Source: Phycisphaeraceae bacterium
GTDB lineage: Bacteria; Planctomycetota; Phycisphaerae; Phycisphaerales; UBA1924
Assembly: GCA_021297895.1 (NCBI GenBank)
Contig: JAJTHN010000010.1
Span: 1-64,000 of the forward strand
Reading direction: 5' to 3'
DNA length: 64,000 nt
The notes under the pieces are model-generated. The model did no database searches. It was given only the letters and a program-made list of their open reading frames with translations, and was not told the origin of the DNA. Shown here one piece after another: positions 57,465-64,000 of this stretch (position 1 is the stretch's first letter; each line of letters starts with the position of its first letter). The position numbers and the translations under genes were made by a program.

Positions 57465-59201
57465 TCAGCGGGCCGAGCGGGGTGAGAGAAGCCAGCGCAG
57501 TTCGGGCAGGCGGAGTGCGAGCGATGCGCCGGCGAAGAGCGCAGCGCCGACGGCGGTCGCGCAGATGAGGCGGAATGCGTGGTCGCGCCACCGTTCGGGG
57601 GTGTGCGGGGCGAGGGCGGCGGGAAAGATCGACGACCAGAAGTGCAGCAGGAGCAGTACGCCGGCGAACATGATCGCGCTGGCGATCGCTGTGCGGATCA
57701 TCGCGCGGGCGGTCGGTCCGTCGAGCAGGTGGAGGTTCTCGCGTGCGGCGTCGGCAGCGGCTGCGCGCGGGTCTGAGCGGAGGCGCGAGCGGAGAATCAC
57801 GCCGAGGATGAGGCACTGGAGCATGGCGGTGAGGCTTGTGGCCAGGGCCAGGCCGGCTTCTTTCATGGACCAGATCAGCGAGAGGTTGAGCAGGAGGTTG
57901 ATGAAGACCATGGCGATGGAGACGCGCATGGGGGTGGCGGTGTCGCCGCGGGCGTAGAACGAGCGGGTCAGGACGTGGTTGATGGAGTACGCCCAGACGC
58001 CGGGGGCGTAGGCCAGGAGGACGAAGGCGGAGCGTTCGAGGCCGGCGGCGCTGAAGCCGGTGTCGGCGCTGCCGCCGCCGAAGAGTGTGGTGGTCAGGTC
58101 GGTGCGGACGGCGATGAGGCCAAGGCTCGCGGGCAGGCCGATGAACAACGAGAGGCGCAGGCCGCGGCGGATGACATCGGCGAACTTGCCGGGCTCGTCG
58201 GCGTGGCGTGCCAGAAGCGGGAACGCGGCGGTGGCGACGGCGATGCCGAAGACGCCGAGCGGGAATTGGTAGAGGCGCTGCGTGAAGGCCAGGATGCTGG
58301 CGGAGGCATCGTCCATGGGGTAGGTCAGGCCCATGACGGTGGGGCCGACCCAGATGGGCCACATGGTGATGAGCATGTCCAGGAACGTGTTGATCTGGAG
58401 CGTGCCCATGCCGATGACGACGGGGATGAACTTGCGGAACATGCGGGCCGCGGCCTCGCGGGCGGGGGCGAAGGCGCGGGTCCAGGTGACATTGGCGCGG
58501 AGGAGTTTGCGGAACCACAGGACCTGCGTCAGGCCAGAAAGGACGGTTGCGCCGGCCAGGGCGAAGGCGGTGATCGGACCACCCTTGGTGCCTGTGAGGA
58601 TCGCGTGCATGCCGACGGCGATGATGAAGGCGTTGAGGACGACTGGCCCGGCGGCGCTGGCGGCGAATCGGCCGTGCACCTGGAGCATGCCGGCGAGGAT
58701 CGCGGCGATGCAGACCAGGGGCATGAACGGGAGCATGGCGATGGTCAGCCAGAGCGAGAGCGAGCGCTCGGCATCGTGCGGGGCGAAGATGATGACCGCG
58801 ACCAGCGCGAGTTGAATCAACAGGCAGAGCGCCGAGGTGACGACGGTCAGGACGAGGATCGTAAGCGAGGCGAGCGAGCCGGCGCGGGCGGGGTCGGACT
58901 TGTGCGCCTGGGTGTACTCGGGGATGAACGCGGCCGAGAGCGCGCCCTCGCCGAAGAGGCGGCGAAAGGTGTTGGGGATGGTGAACGCGGCGGAGAAGGC
59001 CGAGCCGATGGCCGAGTCGCCGAAGATGCGGACCAGCAGCACATCGCGCACGAGCCCGAAGAGGCGGGAGAGAAACGTCATGCCGCTGACGGCGCGGAGC
59101 GCACCGGAGAGCGAACCTGCGACGGATGGCGCGTGCGTCGCGGCCGTTGCGAGCGGGGTGGGGGCGGCGGGGCCGGGCGGGCGAGGGGCGTCCGTGTCCA
59201 T
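57465..59201 (-). CDS. murJ: Lipid II flippase MurJ
   Basis: A 578-residue multi-pass protein of the MVF family that moves lipid II across the membrane. The N-terminal helix pair holds FLSRLFGLVRDVLLVRIFG followed by FRRLFGEGALSAAFIPEYT, characteristic of MurJ. Further helices include ASILAFTQRLYQFPLGVFGIAVATAAFPLLARHA, which carries a conserved MVF pattern. The start shares a base with the stop of the MFS/spermidine-synthase-like gene (TGATG). I chose ATG 59201; the open frame further upstream is antisense-like. Confidence 0.92.
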   Translation of the reverse strand: MDTDAPRPPGPAAPTPLATAATHAPSVAGSLSGALRAVSGMTFLSRLFGLVRDVLLVRIFGDSAIGSAFSAAFTIPNTFRRLFGEGALSAAFIPEYTQAHKSDPARAGSLASLTILVLTVVTSALCLLIQLALVAVIIFAPHDAERSLSLWLTIAMLPFMPLVCIAAILAGMLQVHGRFAASAAGPVVLNAFIIAVGMHAILTGTKGGPITAFALAGATVLSGLTQVLWFRKLLRANVTWTRAFAPAREAAARMFRKFIPVVIGMGTLQINTFLDMLITMWPIWVGPTVMGLTYPMDDASASILAFTQRLYQFPLGVFGIAVATAAFPLLARHADEPGKFADVIRRGLRLSLFIGLPASLGLIAVRTDLTTTLFGGGSADTGFSAAGLERSAFVLLAYAPGVWAYSINHVLTRSFYARGDTATPMRVSIAMVFINLLLNLSLIWSMKEAGLALATSLTAMLQCLILGVILRSRLRSDPRAAAADAARENLHLLDGPTARAMIRTAIASAIMFAGVLLLLHFWSSIFPAALAPHTPERWRDHAFRLICATAVGAALFAGASLALRLPELRWLLSPRSAR

Positions 59202-61519
59202 CAGTCGGGATTCCTCCAACTCAGGACGCTCCAGATGTCGGTGTAGTCGTCCGTCCAGAGGCGGACCTTGTCGCTGGGGCGGAGGTGGTACCAGTCGGTG
59301 CTGAGCAGGAGCGAGCCGAGGTCGCCCTCGAGGCGCGAGAGCGCGACCCACTCGCTGCCGTTGGTCAGCACGCCGGGATCGCGATCGGCGTGGTCGCCGA
59401 CATCATCGCGGAGTCTGGCGGACAGGCCCAGTTCATTCGCGGCCAGCGCGAGCACGGGCTCGAGGTCGAGGTAGCGGTTTGAGATGTGAACGAGCAGGAT
59501 GCCGCCCGGGGCGAGTTTGTCCAGGTACATGCTGATCGCTTCGCGCGTGAGCAGGTGGACCGGGATGGCGTCGGAACTGAAGGCGTCGAGGACGATCGCG
59601 TCGTACTGGCCGTCGGCCTGCGCGAGTGTGACGCGGGCGTCGCCGATGACGAAGTTCGGGCGGGATTGGGCGTTGGCGATGAACGTAAAGAGCCTGCGGT
59701 CGCTGGCCAGGCGGACGACGGCGGGGTCGATTTCGTAGAACGTGCCGACATCGTTCGGGCGGAGGTACGCGGCCATCGTGCCAGCACCGAGCCCCACGAA
59801 CGCCAGACGGAGCGGGCGCTGCGCGGCGGGAGAAGTCGCGGGCGGAGCGGGGTCCATCGCCGCGGATCCCGGCATCGGGCGGATGCGGAGTTCGGTGATG
59901 ACATCGCCGACCGGACCGGAGCGCGTGTAGTAGGTCGTGGGCTCGCGCTCCAGTTCGGGGGCGAAGTTCTGTGCGCCGTGCTCGGTGCGGCCGTGCCAGA
60001 GGGTGTGGACGCGATCGGTGCGCTTGGCGGAAGAGTCGCTGGTGAAGACACGCAGCACGCCGAAGAAGGTGCGCTCCTGGTGGAGCACGCGGATGTCGCG
60101 CGAGGCTTCCATCGCGGGGATGGCGGCCATGACGGCGATGCAGAGCGCCAGGCGGAAGCGCCACGCGGCAACGGTGACGCAGAGGATCGCCGGAAGGAGC
60201 CAGACGGCGTTGTCGCGCACGGGCGAATGGGGTGGAAAGATCGAAGCCGGCAGCATGTCCCGCGAGGCGAGCACGTACGCGCCAAGGACCAGCGCGGGCA
60301 TCGCGACGTCGAGCATGCCGGCGAGTCGGATTTTCCACGGCCGCGCGGCGTCGACGCGGGCGAAGGCGAAGGTCGCGGTGCCCATGAGGACGGCGAGGAC
60401 GATGACGATCGGATACTCGGCGATGGAGTTGAAGATGAGCGGCGCGAGCAGGCTGTTGATCATCCCGCCGATCACGCCGCCGATGGACAGACAGAGGTAG
60501 AACTCCGTCAGCCGCGCGGGATGCGGCCGGTCGTCGGCGAGCAGGCCGTGACAGGCCAGGCCGGCGATGAGCAGGAAGCCGCTATGGGCCGCGAGCACGC
60601 CGATGAGGGGTTGGCGCGGCTCGATGATGAGCATGGCGCAGATGCCGATGGCGGCGATCGGCAGTGCGCCGCGAGCGCTGGCGGCGATGATCCGTCCGCC
60701 GGGGCCGAAGACCAGGATGAAGGTCAGCAGGTACGTCGCCAGCGGCACGATCCACAGCAGCGGGAACGAGCCGACATCGCTGGTGACGTAGTGGGTGCAG
60801 CCGAGCATCAGGCTGCTGGGGATCAGCGCGAGGGTGATCCATCGCAGTCGGCGGAGCCACGAGACCGTCTCGATGGGCGCGGTTGTTGCCGCGGTGGTCG
60901 CGGCGGCGGTGGTGGGCGCGAGGGGCCGCGGCCGGCGCATGGCCATGCTTCCGGCGATCAGGGCCAGCGCGCCGAAGAGGACATAGGCGATGCTCCAGCC
61001 CCAGCGCTGCTGGGCGAGTGTCAGGCCGGGTTCGACCAGCAGCGGGTAGCCGATGAGCGCGAGCATGGAGCCCAGGTTGCTGGCGGCGTAGAGGAAGTAC
61101 GGATTGGCCGCGGCTCGGTGGTCGGATCGGCTGAACCACGCCTGCAGCAGCGGGCCGGCGGAAGAGATGACCAGGAAGGGTGCACCGACGGCCAGCGCGA
61201 GCGTGGTGAGTACGAACAGCGCCGGATGGGTGCCGCCGGCGGGGTTGAGATCCGCCGGCAGCGCGATCGGGAGCATCGCCGCGCCCGCGAGCAGAACGAC
61301 GGCGTGGACGATCAGTTGCGTGCGGAGCGACGCCAGGCGGCTGAGCAGATGGGCGTAGAGATAGCCGCCAAGGAGCAGGAACTGAAAGAAGACCATCGCG
61401 GTGTTCCAGACCGCGGGGCTGCCGCCGAGCAGCGGCAGGATCAGTCGCGCGGCCATCGGCTGCACGAGAAAGAGCAGGAACGCGGCGAGGAAGATGGTCA
61501 GCGCGAACAGTGGGAGCAT
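59201..61519 (-). CDS. Fused MFS-like transporter and spermidine-synthase-like protein
   Basis: 772 residues: about 12 N-terminal helices of MFS type (LPLFALTIFLAAFLLFLVQPMAARLILPLL, NPYFLYAASNLGSMLALIGYPLLVEPGLTLAQQ), then a spermine/spermidine-synthase-like SAM domain (LRLAFVGLGAGTMAAYLRPNDVGTFYEIDPAVVRLA, FVIGDARVTLAQADGQYDAIVLDAFSSDAIPVHLLTREAISMYLDKLAPGGILLVHISNR). The GxGxG loop and the D-A-F-S-S-D motif match the aminopropyltransferase family. These fusions are common in Planctomycetes and of unknown function. It overlaps murJ at its stop. Confidence 0.86.
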   Translation of the reverse strand: MLPLFALTIFLAAFLLFLVQPMAARLILPLLGGSPAVWNTAMVFFQFLLLGGYLYAHLLSRLASLRTQLIVHAVVLLAGAAMLPIALPADLNPAGGTHPALFVLTTLALAVGAPFLVISSAGPLLQAWFSRSDHRAAANPYFLYAASNLGSMLALIGYPLLVEPGLTLAQQRWGWSIAYVLFGALALIAGSMAMRRPRPLAPTTAAATTAATTAPIETVSWLRRLRWITLALIPSSLMLGCTHYVTSDVGSFPLLWIVPLATYLLTFILVFGPGGRIIAASARGALPIAAIGICAMLIIEPRQPLIGVLAAHSGFLLIAGLACHGLLADDRPHPARLTEFYLCLSIGGVIGGMINSLLAPLIFNSIAEYPIVIVLAVLMGTATFAFARVDAARPWKIRLAGMLDVAMPALVLGAYVLASRDMLPASIFPPHSPVRDNAVWLLPAILCVTVAAWRFRLALCIAVMAAIPAMEASRDIRVLHQERTFFGVLRVFTSDSSAKRTDRVHTLWHGRTEHGAQNFAPELEREPTTYYTRSGPVGDVITELRIRPMPGSAAMDPAPPATSPAAQRPLRLAFVGLGAGTMAAYLRPNDVGTFYEIDPAVVRLASDRRLFTFIANAQSRPNFVIGDARVTLAQADGQYDAIVLDAFSSDAIPVHLLTREAISMYLDKLAPGGILLVHISNRYLDLEPVLALAANELGLSARLRDDVGDHADRDPGVLTNGSEWVALSRLEGDLGSLLLSTDWYHLRPSDKVRLWTDDYTDIWSVLSWRNPD

Positions 61520-61538
61520 GAGTCCGGAGCGTACCCGA

Positions 61539-62708
61539 TCAGTTGCCCGTCGGGTGCTGTCTGCGGGCGATGGCCAGTTCGTGCAGCGACCACCAATGCT
61601 CGAAACTGGCCCGAATGGTGCGAGGTGCCATGCGTTGCGCCGCCGCGGTGCTGAGGCGCTGCCTGCGGGCGGTATCGAGGATCAGGGACAGCAGCGCGTC
61701 GCTCCAGGCGCGCGCGTTGCCTGCGGGCAGAACGAGGCCGGTCTGGTCGTGCTCGACGACTTCGCTCGGGCCGCCGACATCACCAACGAGCGCGGGCAGT
61801 GCGCAGGCCTGGGCCTCCATGACGCTCTGGCCGAGCGTGTCGGTCATGGAGGGGAAGGCGAAGAGGTCGCAGGAGCGGTAGATCGCAAGGAGTTCGGCCC
61901 CGTGACGGAAGCCGAGCGTCACGGCGTGTTCGGTGCTCAGGCGTGCGCGGAGGTCGGCGAGGTACGGTCCATCGCCCACGACCACGAGCGTGGCGGGTAC
62001 GCCGGCGCTGCGAGCGCGTTCGGCGATGCCGGGCCAGATCGCCGCGAGCATGGGCAGGTTCTTCTCAACGCTGACGCGTCCGGCGTAGAGCACGCGAACG
62101 GAGCCGGAGGGGCACCCAAGGCGCGACATGAGCGCATCGTCGCGCGGACCGGGTGAGAAGGTCGCGGTGTCGATGCCCGGGCGCAGGGTGACCACGCGAT
62201 CCTCGGGCAGGCCAAGGGCCATGACCGGCGCGCGGTACGCGCCGGAGCGTGTGAGCACGAGGTCGAACGGGCGGTAGAACCACTTCATGACGCGTGTGCA
62301 GATCCAGTCGAGCACGCGGTCGTCAAGCAGCATGTTGACGTACGCGGGAAAATCCGTGTGATACGTCGCGACCAGCGGGATGCCGAGTTGCCGGGCCAGG
62401 CGCCGGCCCAGCACGCCGACGGGGCCGGGTGTCGAGATGTGGATCGCATCGGGCCTGAGCCATCGGCACCATCGGCCCAGCAGCACGCCGTCGGGCCAGG
62501 CCAGTTCGAGGTTGGGATACCCGGGCATCGGCTGCGCGTATCGCGGGGGGATGTTGATGAGTGTTGGTCGATCGGGAATGGTCAGCCGCGTGCTGGTCAG
62601 GACGTGGAGCGACTTGCCGGTCAGGTGGGCCTGCGTGTCCATGTTGCGGATGAAGCGGGAAACGCCGTTGACGTCGCCAAGCGTGTCGGTGAACAGGACG
62701 ACGCGCAT
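61539..62708 (-). CDS. Family 4 glycosyltransferase
   Basis: GT-B fold glycosyltransferase (GT4) of 389 residues. The N-terminal RVVLFTDTLGDVNGVSRFI and VATYHTDFPAYVNMLL match the GT4 acceptor domain. The C-terminal domain has RVLYAGRVSVEKNLPML, LVVVGDGPYLADLRARL and the E-x7-E region FAFPSMTDTLGQSVMEAQACALPALVGDVGG. It resembles alpha-mannosyl- or glucosyl-transferases of the MgtA/PimB type, but the donor and acceptor are unknown. It lies 19 bp upstream of the MFS-fusion gene, in the same direction. Confidence 0.88.
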   Translation of the reverse strand: MRVVLFTDTLGDVNGVSRFIRNMDTQAHLTGKSLHVLTSTRLTIPDRPTLINIPPRYAQPMPGYPNLELAWPDGVLLGRWCRWLRPDAIHISTPGPVGVLGRRLARQLGIPLVATYHTDFPAYVNMLLDDRVLDWICTRVMKWFYRPFDLVLTRSGAYRAPVMALGLPEDRVVTLRPGIDTATFSPGPRDDALMSRLGCPSGSVRVLYAGRVSVEKNLPMLAAIWPGIAERARSAGVPATLVVVGDGPYLADLRARLSTEHAVTLGFRHGAELLAIYRSCDLFAFPSMTDTLGQSVMEAQACALPALVGDVGGPSEVVEHDQTGLVLPAGNARAWSDALLSLILDTARRQRLSTAAAQRMAPRTIRASFEHWWSLHELAIARRQHPTGN

Positions 62709-62756
62709 CGAACGAGTGCTCCGGTCGGCGTGGTGTGCGGCGGGACGAGGCGGGGA

Positions 62757-64000
62757 TCAGCGTTGGGCGAGGATTCGATACTGATAGAAGCAGAAGAGCG
62801 AGAGCCCGATGACGCCGGCGTACAGCACGGGCAGGCCGGCCAGGCCGTAGGTGTGCACCATGCGCTGCCCGCCGGAGATCGACAGCACGCAGACCAGCGC
62901 GGGCAGGAACGCCCAGAGGTACACGGCCAGCGGGAGCGAGTCGCGCAGGCGCATGCCCAGCACCGCGCCGAGGACGACCATCACGCCGCAGGTCAGGCTC
63001 GCGGCCAGACGCTCGTGGGCCTTGGAGAGGATCTCGCGGCGGGCGTCATCGATCTGTGCCTGGAGGGAGTCGATGGTGCTGCGAAGGGGTGCATCGTCGG
63101 CGGTCGAAGCGCCGGAGGAGAGTTTGGCGCGGCCTTTGGCCAGCAGGACGGATGAGCGTTCGGCGAGCAGTTCGGGCAGCGGATCGGGCGAGGGAACGAG
63201 GTTGGTGACGGCGTATCGGGACACGATGCCCCCCATGCCGCGGGTGGGCTCCTGCTCGGCGGGCTGGCCGAGGGCTTCGCTGAGTGCGGGCGATGCGCCG
63301 GTGGTGCGGACATTCTCCATCAGCACGCTGGCGAGGCTTCGGCTGGCGTCGGGCATGATGGGCAGCGTGAGGAAGGCGCGTTCGGCGCGGTGGGTGCGGG
63401 TGCGGCTGTCCTCGGTGATGACGGAGACCTCGACCGGGCCGCCGCGTGTGCCGGGCGTGAGGATGAAGCCCGCGTCCCCATCCGGGGCGGCGGCGAGTCC
63501 CGCGGCGCGGACGACGATCAGGCGGTTGCCGGCGTCGCGCAGGGTCAGGCGGCCATCGCGATCGAGCGTGCGACGCCAGGCATCGAAGGCCTCGCGCTCG
63601 GCGATGCGTTGAGCCAGCACGCGGCGGGAACTGTCGATGATGTTGAGCCGTTCGGGCTCTTCGAGCGTCGCGAGCATTTCGCCAAGCGAGAGGTACTTGG
63701 GATCGTCGGTGAATGTCGAGGGAATGCGGTAGACGATGGAGGTTTCTTCGACCTGCGAGAGCCCGCGCTGCTCGCGTCCGCCGACGCTGTCGCGCAGGCG
63801 CATGACGATCGCGGTCTGGCCCTGGTCGCGTACGGCGGTGCTCTCGCGATAGAGCCAGACCTCAGCGAAGCGGGCGGAGGCTTCCCACGTGGGCTTGCCG
63901 TCGGAGTCCAGTTCCACCGCGAGCACGCCCGAGAGCAGGAACCGCTGGAAGGCGCGCGAGCCGGGCTCGGGCTCGAGGCGATTGAACGTGTCGGCGTACA
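62757..64000 (-). CDS. LptF/LptG-type permease, 5' part outside the window
   Basis: The reading frame runs off the right edge, so only the C-terminal 413 residues are seen and the start is missing. The visible part has a large beta-jellyroll-like domain (WLYRES...RIPSTFTDDPKYLSLGEMLATL) followed by a helical hairpin (EILSKAHERLAASLTCGVMVVLGAVLGMRL) and three more hydrophobic segments with SISGGQRMVHTYGLAGLPVLYAGVIGLSLFCFYQYRI. This matches LptF/LptG, the membrane components of the LPS transport ABC exporter. It is consistent with LpxC being present. Whether it is LptF or LptG cannot be told. Confidence 0.75.
   Translation of the reverse strand, partial: YADTFNRLEPEPGSRAFQRFLLSGVLAVELDSDGKPTWEASARFAEVWLYRESTAVRDQGQTAIVMRLRDSVGGREQRGLSQVEETSIVYRIPSTFTDDPKYLSLGEMLATLEEPERLNIIDSSRRVLAQRIAEREAFDAWRRTLDRDGRLTLRDAGNRLIVVRAAGLAAAPDGDAGFILTPGTRGGPVEVSVITEDSRTRTHRAERAFLTLPIMPDASRSLASVLMENVRTTGASPALSEALGQPAEQEPTRGMGGIVSRYAVTNLVPSPDPLPELLAERSSVLLAKGRAKLSSGASTADDAPLRSTIDSLQAQIDDARREILSKAHERLAASLTCGVMVVLGAVLGMRLRDSLPLAVYLWAFLPALVCVLSISGGQRMVHTYGLAGLPVLYAGVIGLSLFCFYQYRILAQR

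Noticed and set aside
1-64000. CRISPR arrays, rRNA operons, intact insertion sequences or a prophage
   Set aside because: No repeat-spacer arrays, 16S/23S signatures, transposase motifs with terminal inverted repeats, or phage structural genes were found on either strand.

Overview
The window is high-GC bacterial DNA, and its gene content points to the planctomycete class Phycisphaerae. The best clue is three secreted proteins (7-1218, 1357-2991, 7121-8872). Each ends in two copies of the cassette ADIANTDG...DNGDFxAFFxxFF, the 'GC-type dockerin' tail known from Phycisphaerales. Other fitting traits are a Gram-negative envelope (lpxC, LptF/G-type permease, murJ, PBP2/RodA) and many large membrane or secreted proteins of no known family. 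I see no prophage, complete insertion sequence, rRNA operon or CRISPR array. There is one tRNA, Ser-GCU, at 51025-51116 on the minus strand.

Layout. 1-15.3 kb: dockerin-tailed secreted proteins; clpS, HU, a BFD-like [2Fe-2S] protein and rsmG; a MarR regulator overlapping a DUF1566 protein; and four membrane proteins with paired CxxC zinc-ribbon motifs, which form two paralogous pairs. 15.4-19.5 kb: an elongation operon on the minus strand (small membrane protein in the MreD position, PBP2, RodA). 19.9-25.7 kb: two tandem GT2 glycosyltransferases, a PilZ protein, elbB, and an APC permease fused to a universal-stress-like domain. 25.7-29.4 kb: a HicAB toxin-antitoxin locus whose toxin carries an in-frame amber codon, then a PcrA/UvrD helicase and an orphan FliN domain protein. 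29.5-36 kb: acpP-fabF, an iron-sulfur photolyase-like protein, an unusual 486-bp intergenic region with iteron-like repeats and DnaA-box-like sequences, then a PAS-LuxR regulator, tadA and mutM. 36-46.7 kb: a P1B-type metal ATPase, two unrecognised proteins, tmk, lpxC, an MhqO/MhqD-like detoxification pair, and hisS.

46.7-64 kb: two inverted copies of a roughly 105-bp dispersed repeat (46797-46900 and 53930-54035); upp; a TetR regulator divergent from a VOC (glyoxalase-fold) gene, with three copies of an 11-bp operator-like sequence, one of them inside the VOC gene; the tRNA, which overlaps the 3' end of the VOC gene in antisense; an AhpD-like protein; a D-2-hydroxyacid dehydrogenase with ybaB; a LysM L,D-transpeptidase; a secreted beta-helix protein; a 3Fe-4S/4Fe-4S ferredoxin; murJ; a fused MFS/spermidine-synthase-like protein; a GT4 glycosyltransferase; and the 3' part of an LptF/LptG-type permease that runs off the right edge.

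Much of the set serves the envelope: lipid A (lpxC), LPS transport (lptF/G), lipid II flipping (murJ), rod-mode peptidoglycan synthesis (PBP2-RodA) and L,D-crosslinking. Fatty-acid synthesis (acpP-fabF) and housekeeping genes (hisS, upp, tmk, tadA, mutM, rsmG) fill most of the rest. All functions are read from sequence motifs. No database search was possible.
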